Below, piece by piece: positions 46,438 through 56,504 of a stretch of DNA of 64,000 nucleotides (within the stretch, counting starts at the first letter, position 1; every line of letters begins with the position of its first letter). A program made the position numbers and the translations under genes. The notes under the pieces were generated by a model. It made no database searches. It saw only the letters and a list, made by a program, of their open reading frames with translations, and had not been told where the DNA came from. Source of the stretch: Galerina marginata (Eukaryota > Basidiomycota > Agaricomycetes > Agaricales > Galerinaceae); the NCBI GenBank assembly GCA_023014335.1, contig JAECYW010000015.1:1054001-1118000 (forward strand), given 5' to 3'.

Positions 46438-48817
46438 TCAGGAAACGTAGACGAGCATACCCGAATTTTCCACAACATCCCAATTGACAGCGGCTGGTTT
46501 GTAGCGTTCGCCCCTGGAATCCTTGATCCTGTCCTCGACGGACTTGTGCACAAATATCTTATTTCCAGAGAATGGGATAAAGCGTCCGAGTCCAAAGTTT
46601 CTCCTATGCAGAGCTTCAGGGTTGTATAAAATTTGATACCCTGACCAGTCTCTCACCGTCGAATGCGGACCCAGTCACCATTTGCTCTCTGGAAAGTGAT
46701 CAGCGTAGGTATGGCTTCCAAGATCCACCAAAACTGTGCCATCTCCAACTGATCCCAAACCTCGGCGCAACCATCGGTGGCATCTTTCGCATGCTCGATC
46801 ACAAAGTTGAAGGCTTCATGGTGGCCGAGGTTGGAAAGGAAAGCCCTAGTGATGCGCTGCACTGTCAAGTCGAGAGACTGGGATGAGGGGAGAGAAAGAG
46901 GCGGGGAACTGAAATTACTGGACGGCAGATTGAGTACCGTGGGTGAATTCAGATGCCAATCTGGAGTTGCTGGACCGACGTCCGTGTCTCCAAGACCATT
47001 TGAAAACCCCAATTGTTGGAGCGTCAGTCCAGAGCCGGACAGTCCATTCCTAAGGGCACGGAAGTCAAATCCGAAGGATAATAACGCATCTGGATCAAAT
47101 AAAATATCTGTCTTGGAAATGAGGGATTCTTTTATCATCCATCTTAATGGAATAAACGAAAGACTGTTCTCTTCTGCGTTGTGATGGGATCCTCCTCCGA
47201 CATCGGCGTGGGCGCCTGGAGATGTCAGAATAACGGTAGTCGCAATGAATCGACTATCATACCTACGAACCAAACTTCCCTGACGTCGGCCAATGTTCTA
47301 TCAGGCGGAACATAGACCCAGTCATCTCTTGGTACGTCGCCTCTCCGGTTTATAATCATGTTTGGATCGTCGACATCGAGATCTTGTTCCCGCTCTGCCG
47401 TTGGTTCATTCCATGTCTGTGGTCGAAAGCGCGCCCGCCGCTCATCCAAGGCAAGAGCGTGTCGAACGGTCTTCACAGAATAGTTTACCGATGTATATGG
47501 GTGACTCCGCGGAATAATCCCTACGGAAGCCACTGTATCCCTAAAGTACATTGTAAGCTCATATACCTCTGGATATGTCCTTCAAATTCATACCAAACTC
47601 CTAAAAACTCGACGGTAACTGGGATACTAAAGTGGCGGTATGTAAAAAACGAAGGTTAACAGCGCATAAAACTCACGCAAAAGTTCTCTTGAATTCTTTA
47701 CTCAGTTCAATTCCGTGAGGACCGGTGGTTTGGTAAACAGAGAACGCGAAATCCAATTGTTGATCATTATCAGGAGGCAACAACCCAACCTACAGGGGAA
47801 AAATAGGCAAATTAATCTAATCGTTCTGTGCGTTCAAACTTACTTTATACAACATCCCCGCAAGGACCCGAGCTGTGTGGGCTATATTCCGGCATTGGTC
47901 AGACAACAATACAATGAGAGTTTGCAAGTCTCACCTCCACGAGAAAATCCGAATAAACAGATTTTGTTCCCTCGTCTGCGTCGAGAATCCCCTGGTTAGT
48001 AAGTAGACTTTATTTTGGATGAATAATGCGTACTGATAGTTCTTCATGATGAACTGATACCTGAACATGGTGTGAATGGATATTTCATTCTGAGTCGTTG
48101 GAAATATTAGCGTACCCCTCTTTAACATGGTCACTCAAATGCATAGCAATGCCTTTGTCGACCGCAGAAGCCAGGTTAGAAACCGTCGTTGTGAGGAATT
48201 TGCGGTCATTGTAGGTTCCTACTCCGGGCTGAATATTAATTGTAAATGCAGAGGCCGGTTGAGAATCTGGTGATCAAATACCTGGTAGTATACAATCTGT
48301 CGTTCAGGCTGGTGTTTTCTAAGTGCTCTAAATAGCCTAACAACGTTGGAATTCTACAGAGAAGTCAAAATACTTATACCCAGGAAAGCAAATCTGGAAT
48401 TACCTCCTGTTCGTGTGTCAAAACTATTGGTTAGTTCGCAGCACATTTGGTTGAAAATACCGATCGTACTTCGCCGAACTTGTTTCCTGTCCCGTCAAAA
48501 CACAGAATTATAGTCCTGGGAGAAATCGCGCCTGTGTGTGGTGTAGCTGGCGGTGGAGAAACGTGGGTCGTCATTGCGGGTTCGACCTTCTTTAGTGGGG
48601 TAGCACTTGGAGGGGTGGAGGGGTAGTCTGAGTGGCCCGGCTTGCCTTCCTTTTGAACCACGAATTCGCGCATCCTGGAGGCGTAAGGTTGGTCGCCATA
48701 CAGCTGTACAACCACCAGATGTATGTGCCGGTAGCTGAAAGAGTAATTACACGACCTTTCGTCTAACTGCGCCATGCAGCATGTGCAGTCACCTTGCAGG
48801 AAGCTCTCAGATGTCAT
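46438..48817 (-). CDS. DUF2235 alpha/beta-hydrolase, copy B
   Basis: Paralogue of copy A with the same exon plan. The N-terminal strand PRTIILCFDGTGNKFGE ends near 48467. Then come the 3-nt exon GAG (48404-48406), NSNVVRLFRALRK, PGVGTYNDRKFLT, GYQFIMKNYQ, GFSRG (about 47935-47950) and AHTARVLAGMLYKVGLLPP. The acid residue lies in the block shared with copy A (RDTVASVGIIPRSH) and the His in GAHADVGGG (47191-47219). One continuous exon follows to DWVRIRR, and a last exon LHRRNFGLGRFIPFS ends at 46438. No frame break is seen, in contrast to copy A. The catalytic set appears complete. Start is either 48817 or the internal Met at 48673 (MREFVVQKEG). Probable lipid esterase, not proven. Divergent from the Ppo-like gene B. 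Confidence 0.87.
48404..48406 (-). other. putative 3-nt microexon in DUF2235 copy B
   Basis: Minus strand reads ...CACGAACAG|GAG|GTAATT.... It has the same codon, acceptor and donor as in copy A, while the surrounding intron sequence differs, which argues for selection on the exon and splice sites. Confidence 0.6.
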
Positions 48818-49079
48818 CGATTAACTGCGGGATGAAGCTGTGCTTAGGGCACGTGGCCAAGTGTTTTGGCGTCTGGGCGCCAAATTCCAAGATTTAGGAC
48901 AAGTCTGACCAGATTGGCACAGTGCTAGGGGTGAAACATGTTTTAGGTGCAACCTCCAACTATCACATTATTGCGGGCATTAATCTTGACTAATAGGAAT
49001 GTTGTTTAAACGCGGTGTAATTTACGCTCTAAATAGGAAAGGTAGTCAAAACCGGATGGAAATTACCGGGCAGTACCGA

Positions 49080-49515
49080 GCGCAGCCGTGCACAGCATAC
49101 CGTGCACCTTCATTGGGTACGTTAATTCATGGAATTATGCCATTGAAACGTGAACTTGTTTCATAGAAAATTCCTATCGTGCGTCACAGCAATCAAATAG
49201 GCGCTCGCGTTAGACGCTCAGTTCAGCGCACCAATTTTCAGCTCATTGCTATGTGTGGAATATGATGTGCGTTTATTACAAGGTGTCCAGTATTCATACT
49301 ACCAAGGTCCAAGTCAAGGTGACCTGATGTGGCATATTCATATTCCCGAGCGAACTCCCGAAGTCAGGACAAGAGACAGTAAACCATGAAAGACAGCTGC
49401 ATACGTACTGCGCGGCAGAGGCGCCTACCATGCAACGACCACAAAACTGTGCACCTACCGTGCAGCTACCATGTAAACCGTGCAATTGCCGTGAAACCTT
49501 GCACGGTAGCTGCAC
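49080..49515. repeat. cluster of CCGTGCA/TGCACGG motifs
   Basis: GCCGTGCACAGCATACCGTGCACC occurs at about 49084-49110 in two overlapping motif copies. From 49429 to 49513 there are at least five more CCGTGCA, ACCATGCA or GTGCAC variants, including an 11-bp inverted pair GTGCAGCTACC / GGTAGCTGCAC. This density is far above the rest of the window. Confidence 0.5.
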
Positions 49516-49536
49516 AGTAAATTTCTTGTGCCCTTG

Positions 49537-49614
49537 ACTGGTGTGATCACGAAATATCAAACACGCGCTGAAAAGATGCTCAGCGCGTGTTTGATATTTC
49601 GTGATCACACCAGT
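49537..49614. repeat. perfect 35-bp inverted repeat with 8-nt loop
   Basis: Left arm 49537-49571 and right arm 49580-49614 are exact reverse complements, separated by AAAGATGC. Each arm starts or ends with ACTGGTGTGATCACG. The structure could be a foldback element end, a small hairpin RNA source or a protein-binding cruciform. Confidence 0.9.
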
Positions 49615-49632
49615 GAAGGAGCGGAAATTACG

Positions 49633-49766
49633 CCGCGACGCCTTGTGATTTTCCCGATATATCCCAACGATATTTTTGCAAGAGTAACTGGCCTTGTGGC
49701 CGCGACGCCTTGTGATTTTCCCGATATATCCCAACGATATTTTTGCAAGCGTAACCTGCCTTGTGC
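49633..49766. repeat. 67-bp tandem duplication
   Basis: Two copies, 49633-49699 and 49700-49766, share a core from CCGCGACGCCTTGTGATTTT to TTTTTGCAAG and differ at only a few positions near the copy ends. They lie directly after the perfect inverted repeat. Confidence 0.88.
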
Positions 49767-50639
49767 CAGCGTCGAACATGTGTAGTGTGCACATTGACAC
49801 GCACTGTACGTCTCATCTATGGCCGCACATGCCTGCAGCGATGTCAGTGAAATACCAAAGTTGTCTATATATTTTGTAGCCGTTCGATTCCAAAAAAAAC
49901 GTCGTATTCAAAATGTACTCAATAAAAATGTCACTGATGGCAGCGACTTATGTTCTATTACCAGAGGCGAACCTTGAGGCAATGAAACCCAGGGAATTTA
50001 AGCCGTTGGGTTGGGTGTGTGAATCACAGTGTGATGGCCAGAGGCGTTTGCAGCAGCAGTGTCAATGCCAATGTCAAACCACATTTCGGTATATCTATGT
50101 ATATTAACGGATACCGCCCTTTGATTGACTTCATTACGAAACTGCTTTCCCCAATATGCCAAAAAATCTGGATTCGCAAAAATGTAGACGAAATATGAGT
50201 ACCGGGAGAAGTAACTAATAAAACTCTTAAGTTTAAATAACGCAAGGAACATTTTGGTCAAACACTCAAATCATGGACGAGACAAAAGGAAAGGGAAGGG
50301 AACGCGGTGATGATTGAGATGCTTCGGCCGGACCTGGCTGACCTTAAAAATATGTGCCGGAATTGGAAACCGTGAGTTTTGAATCGGACATTTTATCATC
50401 TCACCTTCGGATAAACCACCGAACAAGCACATATTAACGCCCACTGTGAAGAACAAGGTTACAACCTGGTGTATCCCTCCCAGTTTGCATTCATGTGCTT
50501 TGGCGAAAGTGATTGGCAGACTCGCTTGAGACGATTTCACTTGATTCTGCGCAGCTGCTAACTACCATCAACGTCGCAGCTTACATGTGGAAATCAGTGC
50601 AATGAACTGCGTGGAAAAGTCACCTTGGGAGAAGTCCAA

Positions 50640-50650
50640 GGGTATATAAC
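50640..50650 (+). promoter_or_regulatory. TATA box of Ppo-like gene B
   Basis: GGGTATATAAC lies 50-60 bases upstream of the first in-frame ATG (50700) and about 100 bases upstream of the second (50745). Confidence 0.5.
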
Positions 50651-50699
50651 AAGTCAAGTGAGTTGACACCTTTAGTTCAACGCGTTTTTTCGCTTGCAA

Positions 50700-53600
50700 A
50701 TGTTGAACTGGTTTTCAACTCACACTCCTCGTTTCGTGACCACAATGTTTGGCAACAAGAAGACTTCGGTACTACCGGATTCAAGTTCCAAAGAAGAGGT
50801 TTGTCGGCGACTCGGTGTTGATCCAATGATGACTGTCTGTCATTGACCTACGTCCCAGCTTCTGGCCGCCATACGATCCACACCTGTGCAAGAGGGGAAA
50901 CCCATCACATTTCTGTCGGAGGAAAGTAAAACTGCGATTTCGCTTTGTAAGTGTTCACCGTGTCATGCTCCGTTCGGGTGTAACCTTTGCGGTCAGTCCA
51001 TAAGTCCGGACGTCCGCAGGTTGAAACCAGGCTACCTGAACGACTTCCCCCTGCAGAGACTGTCTTCAAAGAGCTATTGGAATCCGATACAGTAAGCTAG
51101 CATTACTTTCGGCCAACTTTGGGAAATACTTACCACATTTCAGGGAAACGATGGGCATCCGAACGGAATTTCCAGCCTCGCATATGCTTTCCTTAGCCTT
51201 GTTAACGTAAATTTGCAGCTCATAACTGTTTTCGAAACTGACAAAGCAGCGTAGTTGTCAATCGGCGACCCGAACTCGAGTAACAATGACATCTCGCCAT
51301 ATTTCGATCTATATCCTCTTTATGGTGGCAAACCCTCAGACTTCGATAAAATTCGTTTGAAAGATGGAAATGGAATGCTGTCACCAGATTGCTTCTTCGA
51401 CGATCGCCTTATATTTCTTCCAAGGGCTTCATCAGTGCTTTTAATCTTGTTCAACCGGAACCACAACGTAAATACATGACTATATTGACTGATGACATGA
51501 CCTCTTACTGATGACATTGTATGTTATAGTACATCGCCCGCAGGCTCCTTCTCCATACAGAAACACCAGCCGACATGGGAGTTAGCACTGATGGCGTCAT
51601 TTCAGAGGCGCTTAGTTTACAGGACAACACAATATTTGAGAAGGCTCGACATATAAATTGCGGGCATTTTCGAAATATTTTGCTGGAAGACATATTCAAG
51701 CCCCTCCTCGGTCTTCCACCTGTTGGTCACAGCCACAGATTAGACTTACTTTCCGTAAGCCACCCGTCTTCTTTATCGAGGTGACTGATTAAACTCTGGT
51801 TCAAGGAACCCAAAAAAGGCGCCAATGCTGTGGGAGAGGGTTTCACAAGTTTCGTGGAGTCTACTCTCCTGTACGATGTAAATCACTCAATTCTCCCGTA
51901 TTTAATGTACTCAACCTTTACTCGCAGATGTCTGCCATCATGTCATGGGAAGATATTCAGCACCTTGAAAAAACCTTGCTAGAAGTTGTCAACGACGATC
52001 CAGATAAGGTATGATTTTAGTAATCCATTTGACCTGAGCTAAAGCCTTCGCAGATCACCACGGCGACCTTTGATGATGCAATCGAAGACTTCGCGTCCAC
52101 GATGGGTGCAAGTAAGCGGAACCGAGACTGCGCTGGGTAAATATATTTGCCATATCTTTTTCGCCTTGAGTGGGCATTTGAGTTTTCTTTTCTAGTCTCC
52201 AGAGGCAGGAAGGCGGGAAATTCCTTGATACTGACCTATCAAAGATACTGCACGACGGAACAGAAAGCCTCGCCAGAAGTACTGGCCAAGGAATCCCGTC
52301 ATGTCAGCGGATTATGCAAATCAAAAACATAGAAAGGGCCAGGGCCGCCAGGAAGCCGCAACCTTGCTCGTTCAATGAGTACAGACGATTTCTCGGCTTG
52401 GAAGGTAAATACTGACTAGCTCCGGGTTAAACGAAGCCTCTCATTTATGTTATTGATATATATCCTTAGCTCTTGAAAGTTTCCAGCAATGGAATTCCGA
52501 CCGAAAGATTGCAGATTCTGCAGAGAAACTATACCATTCAATTGACAACCTGGAGGTCTACGTGAGTTATACCGATGACAATTATTGTTTCCTGAGCTCA
52601 TTATCTGTAGGTTGGTTTGGAAGCGGAAGCTACTGACAAGGATTCTGGTTTCCGATTCGGTCGTACAAAGGTAATAAACCTTTCTGTTACGCTCCTTGCT
52701 GTGCTCATGTTATACCCTGTGCAGACATACGCACTTTTGGTCGATATTGTAAGTTATAGGTCGACATTTTAAACCATTCGAAAAACGTTACGATCCAAAT
52801 AGGTATCCCGTATTCGAAGCGATCCGGCTCTAACAAAAAATGCGACTGGTGGGTGTTTATGTATAATAGTCGTCAAGGAATCTACTGATTTGACCGTTGA
52901 TATCTAGAGAAAAACCTCACGAAATGGGGGTACGCCGACTTTTCTCCTATCTGGAATAAGAAAGCTATACCCAACAAGGGTTCGTTCGGAGCCTGGCTTC
53001 CAAAATGTATGGTCCTGATTCAGCTTCGATTGTTTTCTTAATTGTCTCTCAACAGTGTTGCAACGCACATTGCCCCACGAATACTCTTACAACAACATAT
53101 ATTGTCTTTTTCCACTCAGTGTACCCAGTCGTGAAGCAAAAGCTCGCGGCCGCCTTCTTAAGGGACCTGTGTCCGCTAATACTGCGGAAGTCTTGTTCGG
53201 ATTGAAATTGATATCCATGTATGACACACAAAGACCACAACCACCCAAGGTACACCGTTTGGTCACAAACGAGGGGATCAGTTATGTCTTCAATCGACCA
53301 AAATTGTTTCCTACGCTCTACGGTGACAAACTCGCAGTTTTGACTGGTGGATATGGGTTCGTCTTTTTATTCAAGCCGTTTGAAAGGCGGTCGAGATTGT
53401 GACATGTTATGCAGATATTTTCTTGGATTCGATGACGAGAAAAGGCAAGTCCTTGCTTTATATCATTGTTGCTGGGGCATAACTCCATTTCTCTCAGACA
53501 CGACCAGGACCAGCTGATGGTACGTCCAGATTTGCAGAAGTTAGAACGAATATAACTTACGAAATCCAGACCCTTCATGCACTCATTCCCGACTCAGGAG

Positions 53601-56504
53601 CATTGGCAAGATATGCCGAACAGCTCGCAAATATCGCGGATGAATACATCCACGAGAACCCCAAGATCATCTCTACGTCAGTGTATTCTTTCTCTTTTGT
53701 TCATTCCAGATGTTTAATTCCCCCGCAGAGACGGGGAATACGAAATCGCCCAGCTCGATGTTGCCAATGATCTCATTAACGCAGTGTGCACACGGTGGGT
53801 TTCCGAAACGCTTGTAAGTCGATATTTGTAGCACAATTCATTCGATCTCATACCCTTGAATTGCGCAGCTTGACTACCCTCTCAAGCGTCAGTTTGGGAG
53901 ACAAGCGAAGGACAGGATTCGACTATTTGACTATTTCCTGCCTGTACTCAAAGTTATCATGGAGTTTATAGCAGAGCGCCTAGTTTGGAGGTTTAGACTC
54001 ACTTCAGAATACAAGGTGAAGATCCTAAAAGGCCTCGATTTAACTGGCGACCTTGTGCACCACTTTCTACCGTTTTTCCTGCAAGAACCCGATGTCGAGC
54101 CTCAGGACCTAGTTGAACAACACAAAAAGCTTGCTACACTTTATCAGTACGTTAATTATCTCGAAGATGAGCGGGAGATTTCATGCATTCTTAGGTTTGT
54201 GTTTCAAGATGTCGGTTCAGAGGACGCATGGGGATGTCACCAAAAGGCTCTCGAGACGAGCTCTGAGCTATCCAAGCACATACTTGACAAATTGCCACCT
54301 CCGAGCCGTATTTCCAAGCAGGTAAAGTCGTTGTGTTTAGTAGCTTTCTGATTTCTAACTGTGAACGCTAGTTCTTCCTCAAAGATATTATCAAGGATTT
54401 TGGCTCGTTCTTCATGAGAATTCTCAAAGAACTCACGATAGGAACCAGTCTTCCGGAGCAAACCGCTCAGACTTTCTTGGACAGAGCTGTTAACGCCAAT
54501 CGAAGCATTCTACCTCACAGGGATGTCCGAAAACACACAAATACACTGAGTTCTTCGTCCGGCAATCAAGATGTCAAAAAAACAGGGGATACGACAATGA
54601 AAGAGGATGCGACAAAGCAACGGGATCCGAGAAAGAAGGAAGACGAGAAGAGAGAAATAGCGGTCAAAAAGGAAGAGGAAGCCAACCACCGAGTTGTTGC
54701 AAACGTTCTTGGTCTGGCTGTGGTAGCTTCTGTCAAATATTCGAAAGGTGCGGTTCTTTTTACTCGAATTTGATCCCGCGATATTTAATCCTGTTTTCAA
54801 GTCTGCACACAGGCAGTCGACTTTTACTTGCAAGATAAATACGCCGAGGAACGCCAGAAAATAGTGGAACTCTCGGACATCAGAACCAAGGAGTCGAAGG
54901 CCGAGCTAATGGGGTATATCCGCGAAGCCTATAGTACGATTTTAGTTTTCTTGTGGGTGTCAATATTCTTAAGGAGTTCCAGGACTGAATCACCCGCTCG
55001 GACTCTGGCGAAACGCGGCAGAGACCGCTATTATACAGCAAGGAAGCGGGCTCCCTGACATCAGAGTCAATGAAGGAGACAAGATCTACGCAAACTTCAG
55101 CAGAGCATTCACAAATGTTGGCATTCACTCTCGTTCAGGGAATAGCGACATTGTATTCACCTGCTTCTATAGCCATCTGATTTCGAAGACCCGATGAAAG
55201 TGGACCCAAAACGACAGACGAAGGGGATACAGGGTCTCGGACTGCACAAATGCCCAGGTATCAGCTTTGTTGACGAGGTAAGAATAATGTTTCACAGCAT
55301 CGCCTTCCTTGCTCCGAGTCTGACTCTTGCTTGCGTAGACTATGCCTGAGGTCGGTTTCTGTACTTCATAACTATGCTCAAACCTAATTTTTATATTTTT
55401 TTAGATTTTCGCAGCAATTTTTCGGCTAAAAAACATTCGTCGTGCTCCAGGAATACATGGAAGTCTTGTCAAATTCAACAATGATTCGGACCCACTGGAT
55501 GTAAGCGTGTTGTTCCCTCAATTTCTGTCAAATATATTAAAAAGATTGAGTAGACCGGCTCAATTTTATTCCTCGACGCGGAGAAAAAATTAAAACCGTA
55601 TCCCATGACTCTGAATCTAGAGTACGATAGATTGAAAGATGGACCGGCTAAGCACAGCCAAGCCAAGGAATCAAAGGAAAACTGGGACAAAGTTGTCAGA
55701 GAACCTCCAGCAGCGGTTCGATCGAAGGTGAATCGGGTGTCAGGCGCGATGGTATCCGTCCTGCTGCTCTTCCTCTGTAAGAGATTTGCTTTTCCCTTTC
55801 GTCGTGTCCAGTTAATAACACATTGTATTGGAGACTTGATATTTGTCATGTGTAGGATGGTCGTGTTCCATGCTCTTACAAGCTTTAGGTCTTCGACAAA
55901 TCCAGATTTTTTGTCGGCCTTACCGGGGGCGTGTCTGCCCTCTACCGCATCGGTTCTGCCTTTGGTGTCCACCACCATCGCGAGCCAGTCGCCTCCGGCT
56001 TCATCGCATGGCCCACTTCCGACCACCGCTCCTGACCTGATATGTCTTGGGCCGAAAAAGCCGATTAACCGTTGGAGAATTCACAAGATGGAAGTCGGAC
56101 TCGACGGAAATTTGATTCCTCTCGAATACACGCTCGATCATCCAAGAGCACACAGCTTATCGACGGTTGATGTCGACGCGAAAGACTTGAGAATGACATT
56201 CTGGATCGATAACGTACTTATAGGGTGGTCAAGAGAGGCATCCTTAAACAAGTCGGAGACATGCGGAGAAAATGTCAATGAGTGTTTGGGTAAGGGGTTC
56301 AGTGGTGGAGAAATTGTAGTCCCAAAAGGAAACCATACCGTTCGGATAGAGGGGGAGGCAATTGGTTAGTAACATCGTTCTAAGATTTCCAGCAGCACCT
56401 AACATAATTTCTTCGCAGAAGAACCTGGACCAGATGGCAGGATGGACTGGGGTGAGGAGAAGTGGCGTCGCTTTCTGTGGAGCAGGGACTCATGCGCCGA
56501 ATGA
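50700..56504 (+). CDS. Ppo-like fatty-acid oxygenase/P450 with C-terminal membrane segment and extra domain, copy B
   Basis: Paralogue of copy A with the same exon plan. N-terminus MLNWFSTHTPRFV or, from 50745, MFGNKKTSV; then RLPERLPPAETVFKELLES, SSLAYAFLSLVN-LSIGD, YFDLYPLYG, CFFDDRLIFLPRA, RHINCGHF and the altered active-site motif LYD-MSA (51872-51877 plus 51928-51936) in place of LYRWHA. P450 landmarks are VKYSK (54732-54746) replacing VNYAQ, EAYR, and HKCPG with Cys at 55251-55253. A Lys/Glu-rich insert of about 45 residues (DVKKTGDTTMKED to KKEEEANHR, 54570-54690) precedes the I-helix and is absent from copy A. After the P450 end (MTLNLEYD) come a hydrophobic stretch VSVLLLFLC, a Ser/Pro linker (possibly with one intron) and the two-Cys domain ending at 56504. 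Dioxygenase activity is doubtful; the P450 haem site looks intact. Confidence 0.85.
55339..55350 (+). other. 12-nt microexon (TMPE) in Ppo-like copy B
   Basis: GCGTAG|ACTATGCCTGAG|GTCGGT. Same position and peptide as the exon in copy A. Confidence 0.75.
56040..56504 (+). other. extra C-terminal two-cysteine domain of Ppo-like copy B
   Basis: Reads DGNLIPLEYTLDH, HSLSTVDVDAKD, SLNKSETCGEN, CLGKGFSGGEIVVPKGNH and, after one intron, PGPDGRMDWGEE and WSRDSC. It aligns along its whole length with the domain in copy A, including both Cys and the DWGEE motif. Confidence 0.65.

Larger units (their letters stand above)
48818..50699. other. divergent intergenic region of module B, with inserted repeats
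   Basis: Probable control region shared by DUF2235 copy B and the Ppo-like gene B, about 600 bases longer than the matching region in module A. The extra length is accounted for by a repeat block (about 49080-49770) containing CCGTGCA motifs, a perfect inverted repeat and a 67-bp tandem. A TATA box lies at 50642. Confidence 0.6.

Noticed and set aside
46140..46595. 151-codon frame opposite or overlapping the 3' end of DUF2235 copy B
   Set aside because: It overlaps the real terminal exon in another frame; its hydrophobic part is intergenic AT-rich DNA.
35644..48817. Recent horizontal transfer of DUF2235 genes from bacteria (type VI effector relatives)
   Set aside because: Both genes have many fungal-type introns and the family is common in fungi, so vertical descent and duplication is simpler.
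49537..49766. CRISPR-like array
   Set aside because: Only one inverted repeat and one two-copy tandem, no regular spacers, and a eukaryotic genome.
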